64,000 nucleotides of DNA. It comes from Staphylococcus simiae. Lineage in GTDB: Bacteria; Bacillota; Bacilli; Staphylococcales; Staphylococcaceae. The notes beneath the pieces are model-generated. The model was not told the DNA's origin. It did not search any database and saw only the letters and a program-made list of their open reading frames with translations. Numbering within the stretch: position 1 is the first letter of the stretch; each line of letters begins with the position of its first letter. Location: positions 1,860,001-1,924,000 of the forward strand of contig NZ_CP071589.1 in NCBI RefSeq assembly GCF_017357005.1, read 5' to 3'. Shown here one piece after another: positions 1 through 10,157 of this stretch. Made by a program: the position numbers and the translations under genes.

Positions 1-1026
1 GCAAAGTATAAAAAAGATTCAAACTTTTTATCTTATCTAATTTACCGTATTGGTAAAGATGATGCATCAGGGCTTGCTGCTCAAATGACTTATCACTTTG
101 TGTTAGCACTCTTCCCTATGCTTATCTTCCTTTTAACTTTGTTACCATTTTTCAATATTAAACAAAGTCAAATAACTGAGATGCTTAGTAATGCACCTGC
201 AGATACGTCTACGTTAATCAAAGGCGTTATTAACGATGTCACACAAAATTCCAGTGGCGGTCTATTATCAGTCGGTTTGATTTTAGCGATTTGGTCCGCT
301 TCAAATGGAATGACAGCAATTATGAACTCATTTAATGTTGCATATGATGTTGAAGATAGCCGTAATGGTATCGTCTTAAAACTATTGAGTGTTTTATTCA
401 CTATTGTTATGGGTGTCGTTTTTGTAGTAGCCTTAGCATTACCAACTTTAGGTTCAGTTATTAGTCATTTCTTATTTGGACCACTAGGACTAGATGATGA
501 AGTAAGATGGATATTTAATTTAATTCGTATTGGTTTACCAATTATCATAATATTTATTGTATTTATTGTGTTATATTCAGTAGCACCTAATGTTAAGACT
601 AAAATTAAATCTGTATTACCTGGTGCTATTTTCACTTCAGTTATATGGTTAGTAGGTTCATTTGGATTTGGTTGGTACATTTCAAATTTTGGTAACTACT
701 CTAAAACATATGGTAGTATTGCCGGAATCATTATATTGTTACTTTGGTTATATATTACAAGCTTTATTATCATTGTTGGTGCTGAGATTAATGCTATTAT
801 TCATCAACGTAATGTGATTAAAGGGAAAACACCTGAAGAAGCTGCATTGCAACACGACGATAATAACCAAAATCATTATAATGAAGATACTAAATATCAA
901 TATAATAATGATGCTAATAATACGCATAACAAAGAATATCATATTGATAAACATCCAGACGATGAATATCCCGAAGATGATAAAAACATAGCCGAAAAAG
1001 TCATAGATAAATTTAAAAAAGATTAA
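1..1026 (+). CDS. YihY/UPF0761 family inner membrane protein (5' end outside window)
   Basis: The reading frame is open back to base 1, so the gene starts before the window and the ATG at 85 is internal. What is visible has five or six hydrophobic segments with the family pattern: a 'Y(H)FVLALFPMLIF' helix, a 'WSASNGMTAIMNSFNVAYDVEDSRN' loop, and a terminal 'YGSIAGIIILLLWLYITSFIIIVGAEINAI' stretch. This is typical of YihY (once called RNase BN or BrkB), whose function is not settled. The last 70 or so residues form a hydrophilic tail rich in Asp, Asn and His, probably a flexible cytoplasmic extension. The gene converges on vraR, with a shared hairpin between them. Confidence 0.85.
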   Translation, partial: AKYKKDSNFLSYLIYRIGKDDASGLAAQMTYHFVLALFPMLIFLLTLLPFFNIKQSQITEMLSNAPADTSTLIKGVINDVTQNSSGGLLSVGLILAIWSASNGMTAIMNSFNVAYDVEDSRNGIVLKLLSVLFTIVMGVVFVVALALPTLGSVISHFLFGPLGLDDEVRWIFNLIRIGLPIIIIFIVFIVLYSVAPNVKTKIKSVLPGAIFTSVIWLVGSFGFGWYISNFGNYSKTYGSIAGIIILLLWLYITSFIIIVGAEINAIIHQRNVIKGKTPEEAALQHDDNNQNHYNEDTKYQYNNDANNTHNKEYHIDKHPDDEYPEDDKNIAEKVIDKFKKD

Positions 1027-1150
1027 CTTCAACTAAAATCGTTGTCTTTTAAATAATGATGAACACTAACTTAAATAAAATTAAATTATATGTTGTATCA
1101 TTAGTTATTAATGACAATGTATGTCAACGTTATAACTTTTTTTCAACTTT

Positions 1151-1203
1151 AAAACTCCTTATAAAGTAGTTACTTCTTAAGTGTCTACTTTACAAGGAGT
1201 TTA
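1151..1203. terminator. Bidirectional terminator between the YihY-type gene and vraR
   Basis: An inverted repeat (AAACTCCTTataAAGTAG / CTACTTtacAAGGAGTTT) is flanked by T-rich sequence on the plus side and A-rich sequence on the other. It lies between two convergent genes and could end transcripts from both. Confidence 0.7.
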
Positions 1204-1236
1204 TTGTTTTAGATGTATAGGTTACATACAAACTAG

Positions 1237-1866
1237 TTATTGAATTAAATTATGTTGGAATGCATAAATAACAGCTTGTGTTCTATCTTGTACTTCCAAT
1301 TTACTTAATATGTTACTTACATGAGTTTTAACTGTTTTTATGGTGATATGTGATGCACTAGCGATTTCCTGATTGGAATAGCCTTTAGCAATAAGTAACA
1401 ATATTTCCATTTCTCGTTCTGTTAACATTTCATATAATTCAGCTCGTTTTTTCATACGATTACGCATTTTTACTAATACTTCAGGTTCAAAAACAGATTC
1501 CCCATTATATGTTTTACGTACAGCATCAGCAATATCTTTAGCACTTGTTGTTTTTAAAATATAACTATCAACGCCAGCATCCAAAGCACGATAAACTTCA
1601 TTATCTTCTATAAAGCTTGTTAGCATTAATACTTTAATATGTGGTAAGTCTTTTTTTATTTGAGTAGTAGCTTCGACACCATCCATATCTTCCATTAATA
1701 AATCCATTAAAATTAAGTCCGGATTCAAGTCATGTGCCTTCGATATAGCATCCTTACCTGATTCACCTTCACCTACTACTTCTATATCACTTTGTGTTGA
1801 TAAATAACTAGAAATACCGATACGAACCATTTCATGGTCATCCACAAATAATACTTTAATCGTCAT
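1237..1866 (-). CDS. vraR: Response regulator VraR (cell-wall stress)
   Basis: NarL/LuxR-type response regulator of 209 residues. The receiver domain has the acidic pair D9-D10 and phospho-acceptor D55 ('[10 protein letters not shown]'), with the Lys in 'SYILKTT'. The C-terminal helix-turn-helix includes '[40 protein letters not shown]'. In S. aureus VraR, phosphorylated by VraS, activates the cell-wall stress regulon induced by beta-lactams and glycopeptides. It is the last gene of the vraU-vraT-vraS-vraR operon, and its start overlaps the end of vraS by 11 bases, indicating translational coupling. Receiver residues 35-50 and 105-110 differ from the S. aureus sequence I recall, pointing to a related species. 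Confidence 0.97.
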   Translation of the reverse strand: MTIKVLFVDDHEMVRIGISSYLSTQSDIEVVGEGESGKDAISKAHDLNPDLILMDLLMEDMDGVEATTQIKKDLPHIKVLMLTSFIEDNEVYRALDAGVDSYILKTTSAKDIADAVRKTYNGESVFEPEVLVKMRNRMKKRAELYEMLTEREMEILLLIAKGYSNQEIASASHITIKTVKTHVSNILSKLEVQDRTQAVIYAFQHNLIQ

Positions 1867-2899
1867 ATGAATCCTCCTTATTAAGAGGTGCTTTTACCTC
1901 TATACGCGTTCCTGCATCCGGCATTGAAATTATATGGAATGTCGCACCAATTTCTAATGCTCTTTCTTCCATATTCTTCAAGCCATAACTTTGTTTTACT
2001 TTATCATTCATATCGAAGCCTTTACCGTCATCTTGAATTCTTAATAACAGATAATCTTCATTGTTAAATAATTCAACAGTCACTTTAGTACCATCGGAGT
2101 GTCTAAGTGTATTAGAAATTGCTTCTTGAGTAATTCTAAATAAATGATCTTCAATTCCTTTTGGTACTTTGAACTCTTGAATGTCATGGACAACTTTCAT
2201 AGGTACTTTCTTCTGTAAATCTACAACTAAGTCTTTAATGCCCTCTCCTAATGACTTATCTTTTAATCCTAGAGGTCTTAAATGTAATAATAGTGCTCTC
2301 ATCTCCAATTGCGCATCTTGCACCATTTTTTCCAAAATAGGAATTTGTTGATCTAATGGTGGCTCTAAAGTCGTCTCCTTAATTGCAGAAAGCATCATAC
2401 TAGCAGCGAATAATTGCTGACTGACTGAGTCATGTAATTCTCTAGCTAGACGTTGTCGTTCATCTTCGATTATTTTTTTAACTTTGACATCATTAATATT
2501 ATAATTTTCGTTAGTTAAATTTTGTGTCTTTAATCTTAATTTATGTAATTCTTGATTTAAAGGCACTAATGTATGATATAACTCAATCGTTTCACTATAC
2601 AGTTCAATATTTTGGTCATTAATACCAACAGTTTCACCTTCTATAGAGCGTTCAATTTGAGTCTTAATCCATTCATTTTGTTGATTAATCTTATAAGCTA
2701 AAATAGATCCTACAATAATACATAAGAAGATAATAATTAAATTTAAAAATAGAAATACTGGAATACCAAAAATTTGGGTATAAAACATCCCTTGAAAATA
2801 AATGATATTAACAAACACTTTATCAATAAAGAAAAATGCCGCTAACATACTATATACTAAAATCAACATAGAACCTATCGTTCTTATATAGTGATTCAT
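1856..2899 (-). CDS. vraS: Sensor histidine kinase VraS
   Basis: Membrane kinase of 347 residues with two N-terminal transmembrane helices (about residues 8-30 and 42-68) separated by a very short external loop, so it is an intramembrane-sensing kinase. The HisKA_3 dimerisation box '[19 protein letters not shown]' puts the phospho-His at H156. The ATPase domain has '[12 protein letters not shown]' (N box) and 'QDDGKGF' (G box). It phosphorylates VraR on cell-wall damage. It overlaps the end of vraT by 4 bases and the start of vraR by 11 bases. Confidence 0.97.
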   Translation of the reverse strand: MNHYIRTIGSMLILVYSMLAAFFFIDKVFVNIIYFQGMFYTQIFGIPVFLFLNLIIIFLCIIVGSILAYKINQQNEWIKTQIERSIEGETVGINDQNIELYSETIELYHTLVPLNQELHKLRLKTQNLTNENYNINDVKVKKIIEDERQRLARELHDSVSQQLFAASMMLSAIKETTLEPPLDQQIPILEKMVQDAQLEMRALLLHLRPLGLKDKSLGEGIKDLVVDLQKKVPMKVVHDIQEFKVPKGIEDHLFRITQEAISNTLRHSDGTKVTVELFNNEDYLLLRIQDDGKGFDMNDKVKQSYGLKNMEERALEIGATFHIISMPDAGTRIEVKAPLNKEDSYDD

Positions 2900-3597
2900 C
2901 GATAAACCACCTCTACGTCTCCTATAAATGTTGATACGTAGATATTAATCGTGTAATTGTCAGTTTTCACTATTTCTTCAATGTGAATATTATCATTTTC
3001 AACTTTATAAGATTTATCATTGACATATGCGCTACCGTAGAATGCTGCCATATGTAAATTAATATTGTAATTAATAGGCACTAACACTTGGACTTTACCT
3101 AAGATATGTCTCACGACAATTGTATTATTTTCTTTAATGTTTGCCGCCTTTGTTAAATCAATGTGTAAATCCCCAATACCATGTTGTATTTGGACATCTT
3201 GCCATTTATAGACATAGACTGGTGTTTTTTGCTCACCAAACCACTTTTGTTTGATAAATGATGGGGACGACATTGTTTCTTCTGTCGCTATAACTTTCAT
3301 CGGTTTAAATTTATGAATAAGATAGCGAATCATTAATAGTAATAAAAATAAGAACAAAATAATAATTGTGTATTTGTTTGATAATAAAGTAAATGCTATT
3401 AACAATGCACCAATCCAAAACGCTAATAAACCTCTAATTTTGTGGAAATATAAATATCCTACATAAACTAGAACACATCCTAATAATAAAACAAGTAAAA
3501 ATCCAATTTTCTCAAAGAAAATATAGTAGAAATTAGCAATAATCATTAATGCCGTAAAAATAATCAACATTTGTGTTGATATATATTTATGTGTCAT
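2896..3597 (-). CDS. vraT: LiaF-like membrane protein VraT (YvqF)
   Basis: 233 residues from the ATG at 3597, chosen because a good ribosome site (AAAGGCGG) precedes it; an upstream in-frame start would overlap vraU. Four short hydrophobic segments fill the first 110 residues. A soluble C-terminal beta-rich domain ('[38 protein letters not shown]') matches the LiaF/DUF2154 family. In S. aureus VraT is needed with VraS for the response to oxacillin and acts as accessory sensor or modulator of the kinase. It lies between vraU and vraS and overlaps vraS by 4 bases. Confidence 0.93.
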   Translation of the reverse strand: MTHKYISTQMLIIFTALMIIANFYYIFFEKIGFLLVLLLGCVLVYVGYLYFHKIRGLLAFWIGALLIAFTLLSNKYTIIILFLFLLLLMIRYLIHKFKPMKVIATEETMSSPSFIKQKWFGEQKTPVYVYKWQDVQIQHGIGDLHIDLTKAANIKENNTIVVRHILGKVQVLVPINYNINLHMAAFYGSAYVNDKSYKVENDNIHIEEIVKTDNYTINIYVSTFIGDVEVVYR

Positions 3598-3611
3598 GCT
3601 TCGCCGCCTTT

Positions 3612-3998
3612 CTATGCTACAGCGTTCATATAATTTATTAAGTAACACTCATTTTCTGTTGTTAGTCTCTCTTGTGATTGTAATTTAATTTCTGCTTCAA
3701 TACGAGCATAATCTGTTTCAACACTATTAAGTTGTGCTTTAATGCGTTCAATTTCTAAATGATTAATTTCACTGACACAACTTACTTCATATTTATCAGC
3801 AATATCAATATATTTATTTTCTAATGTAAACATCAGACTGTCAATTAACTTACTAAGCTGTGCTTTCTTGTCTGTTAAATACTTGATATATCCTTCAAGA
3901 TTTTTTAGTTTTTCGTCTAAGACCATGCGATAATCTATAATGTTATTTTTAACTGTTGCTTTTAAAAAGTTATTTATATAATGTTCAACATAATTCAT
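3612..3998 (-). CDS. vraU: VraU, first gene of the vraSR operon
   Basis: 128 residues from the ATG at 3998, preceded by AAAGGTGA at 5-base spacing. The protein is soluble, charged and mostly helical, with heptad-like stretches ('MVLDEKLKNLEGYIKYLTDKKAQLSKLID', 'IERIKAQLNSVETDYARIEAEIKLQSQERL') that suggest a coiled coil. No catalytic motif is visible. The S. aureus vra operon begins with a small unknown gene in this position named vraU, and I use the name by position and size. The vra promoter should lie just upstream, between 3999 and about 4100. Confidence 0.85.
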   Translation of the reverse strand: MNYVEHYINNFLKATVKNNIIDYRMVLDEKLKNLEGYIKYLTDKKAQLSKLIDSLMFTLENKYIDIADKYEVSCVSEINHLEIERIKAQLNSVETDYARIEAEIKLQSQERLTTENECYLINYMNAVA

Positions 3999-4147
3999 AT
4001 TACTCACCTTTTCATAATAATTAATCATAGGTTCAATGTATATATTTTGTAACTATATGATTTAAATTAACTATGAAAGTATCATAGTCTCAAAGCTAGA
4101 CATCATTTTATACATTCGTCCTTCTATTCTTTATTATTATAAAATAA

Positions 4148-4177
4148 TTCCGGAGCTATTATTAATAGGCTCCGGAA
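4148..4177 (-). terminator. Terminator hairpin downstream of map
   Basis: A strong GC-containing stem (TTCCGGAGC / GCTCCGGAA) with a 12-base AT loop lies 58 bases beyond the map stop codon. On the minus strand it is followed by ATTATTTTAT, a fair U-rich tail. It separates map from the vra operon. Confidence 0.6.
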
Positions 4178-4234
4178 CGATATAGCTTTCATACTTTGGT
4201 CTTAGTTAGAAAATGTTATTAAATTGAAGGCGAT

Positions 4235-5014
<780 letters not shown>

Positions 5015-5166
5015 TTATAACTTATTATAGCAAATATTCTTTGATATACTAAAGATGTAACTACGTTATTTTATAAATTCTATTATTTAATATTGGTAGA
5101 CGAACATAATTTCAATACTGAACAACATATGATATTTTAATTTTTAAATGGCAAAGAGGGCTAAAC

Positions 5167-6153
5167 ATGAACGAACATTGGTATAAACATTTTATTGGTG
5201 CACGTACAATCAAGACAGGTATTGCTATCTTTTTCACTACTTTATTTTGTATGGCTTTAAATCTAACACCTATTTATGCCATCTTAACAGCAATTGTAAC
5301 AATTGAACCTACTGCTAAAGCATCTTTAAAAAAGGGATATAGACGCTTACCTGCAACAGTTATGGGTGCAGGGTTTGCAGTGATCTTCACTTACATATTT
5401 GGTGACCAATCACCTTTTACATATGCGTTAAGTGCTACATTTACGATTATATTCTGTACTAAATTAAATCTACAAGTGGGTACAAATGTCGCGGTCTTAA
5501 CATCTGTAGCTATGATTCCAGGTATCAACGATGCTTATATGTTTAACTTTTTATCTAGAACATTAACGGCGATTATTGGTTTAGTTACTTCAGGCTTAAT
5601 TAACTTTATTATTTTCCCACCTAAATACTACAATCAAGTTGAAACAAGATTATCTAGCACAGAACAGTTGATGTATAAATTATATTACAATCGTTGTCAG
5701 GAGCTTATTTTGGGACATATTCAATCTGATAAAAGTAATAAAGCTTTTAAGAAATTGTTTAACTTAAATACCGAAATTGAAACACTTATTAGTTATCAAC
5801 GCGATGAACTTAGTTATCATAAAAAGAAAGCGTGTGATTGGCAATTGCTCAATCAAATGACGAAACGCGCTTACACAAATCGTTTATTTATTACTCATTT
5901 ATCAAATATCATATACTTACCTCGAAACACTAAAATAACATTTACAACTGCTGAACGCGTTGCTATTTTAACGATCAGTCAAAATATTAAAATGATAGTT
6001 AATGAAGGCACCTTTAATCGTGAATCTGAGGCAGTCAACACGTTAAAGCATAGTATTAAAGCACTTGATATAAAAGACCAAAACCAAATAAAGAGTCATC
6101 TTATCTACGAATTTTTAATGATGTACCGTTTACTCGATAATAGATATGCATAA
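5167..6153 (+). CDS. FUSC/aromatic-acid-exporter-like membrane protein
   Basis: 328 residues. The first 150 or so hold about five transmembrane segments with the motif '[39 protein letters not shown]', characteristic of the ArAE/FUSC (DUF939) family. The rest is a cytoplasmic helical domain with little recognisable signature. Family members are proposed efflux components for small organic acids; the substrate cannot be read from sequence. The start has GAGGG at 6-base spacing. Its 3' end faces gatD across a shared terminator. Confidence 0.8.
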   Translation: MNEHWYKHFIGARTIKTGIAIFFTTLFCMALNLTPIYAILTAIVTIEPTAKASLKKGYRRLPATVMGAGFAVIFTYIFGDQSPFTYALSATFTIIFCTKLNLQVGTNVAVLTSVAMIPGINDAYMFNFLSRTLTAIIGLVTSGLINFIIFPPKYYNQVETRLSSTEQLMYKLYYNRCQELILGHIQSDKSNKAFKKLFNLNTEIETLISYQRDELSYHKKKACDWQLLNQMTKRAYTNRLFITHLSNIIYLPRNTKITFTTAERVAILTISQNIKMIVNEGTFNRESEAVNTLKHSIKALDIKDQNQIKSHLIYEFLMMYRLLDNRYA

Positions 6154-6210
6154 ACAATTGTTTAGTTCTAAAATTATGTAATCTAAATAAGATGACTCAC
6201 CATATTTATA

Positions 6211-6258
6211 AAAAACACGACCATCTCTATGATTTAATAAATAGAAATGGTCGTGTTT
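6211..6258. terminator. Bidirectional terminator, FUSC gene / gatD
   Basis: Stem AAACACGACCAT / ATGGTCGTGTTT with an inner AT-rich region, flanked by A-runs on the left and T-rich sequence on the right. It lies between convergent genes and serves both. Confidence 0.75.
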
Positions 6259-6273
6259 ATATATTAATAATGT

Positions 6274-6996
6274 TTATTTATTTTTGTTAGCACGATCAAT
6301 TAATACTTGCTTCGCTTGTTGCTCTGCTTCATTATCGATGTCTTTAGGTTCAAATGGAATCCCTTTACGTTCACATGCTTTTTCTAATAAATAGTCAGTG
6401 ATTTCATAGTTTTTAGGTAATATTGGTCCATGCAAATAAGTGCCAAGTAAGTTTTTATAATGGATACCTTCTTTTTTATCATCATCGTTATTACCATAAC
6501 CATAAGTCACTTGGCCTAATGTACCAAAATTATGATATGTTCTACCTCCATGATTTTCAAAACCAACAATTGTACCAAATGTATCACTTTCTATAACAAT
6601 ATCACCTGTTAACCTTTCAGTTTGAGACTGTGTATAGAAATCTAAAATACCTAATCCTTCAAGTTCAGTACCATCAGGCGTAATATATTTATTTCCTAAA
6701 AATTGGTAACCACCACAAATTGTTAATCCTGGCATACCATCTTCTATTGCTTCTTTTAAAGGTGTTTTAATTTTTTCTAATTCTTTAGTAGCAAGTGCTT
6801 GTTCTCTATCACTACCGCCACCAATAAAGAAAATATCGCATTCATCAAAAGTTACGCCTTCTGTTACATTAATTTCTACAACGTTAACTTTGATATTTCG
6901 TTTCTTAGCTCTTTGTTTTAAAGCGATAATATTGCCAATATCACTATATAAATTTAATTTATCAGACATAAAATGATATATAGTCAATTCATTCAT
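6274..6996 (-). CDS. gatD: Lipid II isoglutaminyl synthase, glutaminase subunit GatD
   Basis: 240 residues, a class I glutamine amidotransferase (CobB/CobQ-like) domain. The nucleophile is C94 in '[13 protein letters not shown]', the catalytic His is H189 in 'GTYLHGP', and R128 matches the residue reported to bind glutamine in S. aureus GatD. It supplies ammonia from glutamine to MurT, which amidates the alpha-carboxyl of D-Glu in lipid II, a step needed for cross-linking and beta-lactam and lysozyme resistance. The start (GGAGG, ATG) follows the murT stop directly, so the two are translationally linked. Confidence 0.96.
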   Translation of the reverse strand: MNELTIYHFMSDKLNLYSDIGNIIALKQRAKKRNIKVNVVEINVTEGVTFDECDIFFIGGGSDREQALATKELEKIKTPLKEAIEDGMPGLTICGGYQFLGNKYITPDGTELEGLGILDFYTQSQTERLTGDIVIESDTFGTIVGFENHGGRTYHNFGTLGQVTYGYGNNDDDKKEGIHYKNLLGTYLHGPILPKNYEITDYLLEKACERKGIPFEPKDIDNEAEQQAKQVLIDRANKNK

Positions 6997-8310
6997 TTAT
7001 GATTGACCTCCTTCAAATGAGCGGTTAAGTTGTTCTAACATTGGTGCTAATGACGTATAGTTAGGTATCGCCACAGTAAAGCCTGTATAATCCATTGTTT
7101 TCGCTGTTGCTTTATAGATATCACGTTCAACTATAATTGGTACATCTACTTCAGCAAGTTTTAAGCGTAATTGTAATTCTTCAGCTCTATTACCTGTAAC
7201 AATGATTGTTTCTATATCTTGATTAGCTAACTTTTCAAAATCTGCATCATAAATCCATGACGTGTCACGTCCATCTGCTGCATTATCATTCAATGAAATG
7301 ACATACACTTTACGACCTTCTAATTGTTCACCTACAGATAAACTGGCGTTCATACCAGCTGGATTTTTTGCTAAATTAATCATAGCTTCTTTGTGATCTT
7401 TTTTAAAATATTGCATACGCCCATTATCAGACGTATATGTTTCAAAACCATTTTTAATTGATTGGTAATTTAACCCTAATTCTTTTAAAACTGTATATGC
7501 TGCAAGTGCATTATATGCGTTAAAATCACCAGCAATCTTCATGTCATATCGTTCATCATTGATCGTTAACTGTAAAAATGGTGCAACTTCAAAAGTAGAA
7601 ACTTCATATGTTGGTTGTTCACGTTTGAAACCACATTGACAATGATAATGACCTATTTGATTGTAATGTATATAATCATACTGTAATAAACGTCCACAAT
7701 TTGGGCAATATCTACTTTCATTCATTGTACTTTGTTCAAATTCATGTGCATGAGCTTTCATACCATAATATACAATATCATCACTCGCAATTTTCAAACG
7801 ACTCACAAAAGGATCATCAGCATTAAGTAATAATTTAATACCTTTATTACTAATTGTATCGGCAATATTATTAACCATAATATCAATTTCACCAAAACGA
7901 TCCATTTGATCTCTAAAGAAATTAGTAAATACCATCATAGATGGTGTCACTTCTTTTAATACTCTTGGTATAGATCCTTCATCAATTTCAATAATTGCAA
8001 TTTTAGTCTTCGGAGTTGTTTGCATAATAAAAGCAGATGTAATACCAGCTGCCATATTTGCGCCCTCATTATTATGAATAATATTAATATTATTTTCTTT
8101 GAGTGTATGTCCAATTAAGTTTGATGTTGTCGTTTTACCATTAGTACCACTAATAAATACAATATCATCTACTTGTTCGGCTAATTTTCTTAAAATATTA
8201 GTATCCACTTTTCTAGCAATTTGGCCAGGTAAATCCGTACCTTTTTTGCCTACTGCTCTACTCGCTTTACGAGCAAGCTTAGCCAGATGGATTGCAGTCC
8301 ACTGTCTCAT
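6997..8310 (-). CDS. murT: Lipid II isoglutaminyl synthase, Mur-ligase-like subunit MurT
   Basis: 437 residues from the ATG at 8310, chosen for its GAGGAGG site and because it gives the known S. aureus length. It has a Mur ligase central domain with P-loop 'GTNGKTTTSNLIG' and a C-terminal DUF1727 domain. A four-Cys zinc ribbon ('YCPNCG' and 'YHCQCG' about 20 residues apart) is inserted in the ligase domain, as in known MurT. It activates the D-Glu carboxyl of lipid II with ATP and uses ammonia from GatD. Confidence 0.96.
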   Translation of the reverse strand: MRQWTAIHLAKLARKASRAVGKKGTDLPGQIARKVDTNILRKLAEQVDDIVFISGTNGKTTTSNLIGHTLKENNINIIHNNEGANMAAGITSAFIMQTTPKTKIAIIEIDEGSIPRVLKEVTPSMMVFTNFFRDQMDRFGEIDIMVNNIADTISNKGIKLLLNADDPFVSRLKIASDDIVYYGMKAHAHEFEQSTMNESRYCPNCGRLLQYDYIHYNQIGHYHCQCGFKREQPTYEVSTFEVAPFLQLTINDERYDMKIAGDFNAYNALAAYTVLKELGLNYQSIKNGFETYTSDNGRMQYFKKDHKEAMINLAKNPAGMNASLSVGEQLEGRKVYVISLNDNAADGRDTSWIYDADFEKLANQDIETIIVTGNRAEELQLRLKLAEVDVPIIVERDIYKATAKTMDYTGFTVAIPNYTSLAPMLEQLNRSFEGGQS

Positions 8311-8415
8311 GTGTTTCCTCCTCAAATTTGCATTCGTATAATTATAACATGACTTTGCAACTTCAAAAAAGTTTCATTACTTCTGAAATAATCATGCCAT
8401 TATTAATTTAAAATA

Positions 8416-8460
8416 ATTCTCAATTAGATAGTTAAAAATGATATTTATTCTCAATTAGAT
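8416..8460 (+). promoter_or_regulatory. Paired Fur-box-like repeats upstream of ftnA
   Basis: The 14-base sequence ATTCTCAATTAGAT occurs twice, at 8416-8429 and 8447-8460, 31 bases apart (about three helical turns). It resembles half of a Fur box (GATAATGATTCTCATTATC). Iron control of ferritin is expected in staphylococci. The match is partial. Confidence 0.35.
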
Positions 8461-8479
8461 TAAAATTTTAGGACTTAAA

Positions 8480-8494
8480 TTAAAATTATTATTA
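8480..8494 (+). promoter_or_regulatory. Candidate PerR box upstream of ftnA
   Basis: TTAAAATTATTATTA matches the PerR consensus TTATAATTATTATAA at 13 of 15 positions. Ferritin belongs to the PerR regulon in S. aureus. The surrounding DNA is very AT-rich, so a chance match is possible. Confidence 0.45.
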
Positions 8495-8569
8495 TTTACA
8501 TTTTAAAATTTCTTTGTTACACTTAATTTAAATTCAAAATAATAATTTATAAATACGAGGTGTATTAAC

Positions 8570-9070
8570 ATGTTAAACAAAGAACTATTAGAAGCTTTAA
8601 ACGAACAAATGAACCACGAATATTTTGCTGCACATGCTTATATGGCAATGGCTGCGTATTGCGACAAAGAATCTTACGAAGGCTTCGCTAATTTTTATAT
8701 CCAACAAGCAAAAGAAGAACGATTCCATGGACATAAAATTTATAACTATATTAACGACCGTGGTGAACATGCTGAATTCAGAGCAATACCAGCACCAAAA
8801 ATTGATTTCTCAAGTATTTTAGAAACATTTAAAGATGGTTTAGCACAAGAACAAGATGTTACTAAACGTTTCTATAATCTATCTGAAATTGCTCATAAAG
8901 ATAAAGATTATGCTACAATTTCTTTCTTAAATTGGTTCTTAGATGAACAAGTTGAAGAAGAATCAATGTTCGAAACACATATCGATTATTTAAGTCGTAT
9001 TGGTGACGACAGTAATGCACTTTACTTATATGAAAAAGAATTAGGTGCAAGAACTTTCGACGAAGAATAA
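8570..9070 (+). CDS. ftnA: Ferritin FtnA (non-heme)
   Basis: 166 residues, a standard bacterial ferritin that oxidises Fe(II) and stores Fe(III) in a 24-subunit shell in the cytosol. Ferroxidase ligands are visible: E17 ('MNHEYFAA'), E50 and H53 ('KEERFHGHK'), plus later Glu in 'DEQVEEE'. A ribosome site CGAGGTG precedes the ATG. The gene is monocistronic, with candidate Fur and PerR sites upstream and a degenerate intergenic repeat directly after its stop codon. Confidence 0.96.
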   Translation: MLNKELLEALNEQMNHEYFAAHAYMAMAAYCDKESYEGFANFYIQQAKEERFHGHKIYNYINDRGEHAEFRAIPAPKIDFSSILETFKDGLAQEQDVTKRFYNLSEIAHKDKDYATISFLNWFLDEQVEEESMFETHIDYLSRIGDDSNALYLYEKELGARTFDEE

Positions 9071-9235
9071 GCGCCTGGGACGAAAAGTATTTTACACTTA
9101 AAATTAAGCATTGGGCAGTAACTGTCCTGTTTTCAAAAAGTTGATCAATCAATATTTTAAAAACATAGTCAGTCTTGCCGGTTTGGGATTATGAAATAAA
9201 TTTTATCGAAAATTTATTTCTGTCCCAAACCCACC
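9071..9235 (+). repeat. Two-stem intergenic repeat, family 1, copy 1
   Basis: About 165 bases that recur elsewhere in the window (14812, 32730, and in reverse at 40940 and 56875). Landmarks in order are CCTGGGACGAAAA, GCATTGGGCAGTAACTG, an AT stem around TGATCAATCA, TAGTCAGTCTTGC, and a terminal stem of AAATTTATT(TCTGTCCCA). It begins at the ftnA stop and may act as a transcript end. The remaining sequence to 9564 holds a terminator and a family 2 repeat and no gene. Confidence 0.8.
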
Positions 9236-9246
9236 TTTTATTTGTT

Positions 9247-9297
9247 AGGGGATGGTAAACTTTTGATGATTAAATCAAAGGTATCATCCCCTTTTTA
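9247..9297 (+). terminator. Rho-independent terminator after ftnA and the repeat
   Basis: Stem AGGGGATG / CATCCCCT, extended by an inner CTTTTGAT / AATCAAAG pairing, followed by TTTTTA on the plus strand. Confidence 0.75.
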
Positions 9298-9362
9298 CTG
9301 TTTACTTATAAGTCAATTTAGTGTATTTTCCATTAAAAATTCTCTAAACTATCTTTATATGG

Positions 9363-9425
9363 TTCTCTTCCAAATTGGACCGATACATAATTATTCGTTT
9401 TTAATTTATCAGTCCTAAAATATAG
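9363..9425 (+). repeat. Short intergenic repeat, family 2, copy A
   Basis: Contains TTCTCTTCCAAATTGGACC, then GATACATAATTATT and TTTATCAGTCCTAAAAT. Similar blocks occur at 15027, 37430 and 55082. A weaker echo (TTCTCTAATAAATTGG) follows near 9463. Confidence 0.6.
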
Positions 9426-9564
9426 AGAACAGTTTAATATTAAATTTTAAGACAAGTATCTAATGTTCTCTAATAAATTGGTCTCCTAATTTCGATATTA
9501 TATAATATTATTTGTATCTTAGCGCAAAAATAGAGCATCTAACTTAGTGAAAGGAGTTAATGTC

Positions 9565-10119
9565 ATGACAAATAATTCTTTTGTTGCACTTGATTTTGAA
9601 ACGGCCAATGGTAAACGAACAAGTATATGTTCGGTTGGTATGGTTAAAGTCATTGATAATCAAATTACAGAATCATTCCATACTTTAGTTAACCCTCAAG
9701 ACTATTTTTCCCAGCAAAATATTAATGTGCATGGTATTGAACCACAAGATGTTGAACAATCTCCAACATTTGATTACGTCTTTCCGTATATGATGCAATT
9801 TATTGATAATCTACCAGTTGTTGCTCATAATGCAGCTTTTGATATGAATGTATTGCATCAAAGCATAAAAAATATTGGTCTTCCAACACCGACGCTCAAA
9901 TATTTTTGTAGTTATCAACTCGCCAAACGTACTGTAGATTCTCATCGTTACGGCTTAAAATATATGATGGAATTTTATCATTTAGATTTTCATGGTCATC
10001 ACGATGCTTTAAATGATGCTAAAGCTTGTGCAATGATTACATTTAGATTATTAAAACATTATAATGATCTTAACCATGTTATGACGATCTATGGTAAAAA
10101 TTTACAAGATAAAGGTTAG
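9565..10119 (+). CDS. DnaQ-like 3'-5' exonuclease domain protein
   Basis: 184 residues from the ATG at 9565, which has AAGGAG at 8-base spacing; an earlier in-frame codon would place the ribosome site inside the gene. It is a DEDDh-family exonuclease: 'FVALDFETANG' (Exo I, Asp and Glu), 'VVAHNAAFDMNVL' (Exo II) and 'HHDALNDAKACAMI' (Exo III, with the 'h' His). It resembles the proofreading domain of PolC or DNA polymerase III epsilon, but stands alone. Likely a repair or degradation exonuclease; the exact substrate is unknown. Confidence 0.88.
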   Translation: MTNNSFVALDFETANGKRTSICSVGMVKVIDNQITESFHTLVNPQDYFSQQNINVHGIEPQDVEQSPTFDYVFPYMMQFIDNLPVVAHNAAFDMNVLHQSIKNIGLPTPTLKYFCSYQLAKRTVDSHRYGLKYMMEFYHLDFHGHHDALNDAKACAMITFRLLKHYNDLNHVMTIYGKNLQDKG

Positions 10120-10157
10120 CAAATACTTCTAATATTTTGAAGCTTGCTAACCTTTTT
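10113..10157 (+). terminator. Terminator of the exonuclease gene
   Basis: AGGTTAGCAA / TTGCTAACCT stem followed by TTTTAAA. The exonuclease stop codon lies within the left arm. The region also holds the dinB stop, so it probably serves both convergent genes. Confidence 0.8.

Noticed and set aside
748..1032. Minus-strand open frame opposite the YihY-type gene
   Set aside because: It is the antisense of the Asn/Asp-rich tail; its Ile/Phe-rich composition is a by-product of that.
8913..9152. Minus-strand open frame across the ftnA end and a repeat
   Set aside because: It is antisense to ferritin and enters the repeat; no ribosome site.
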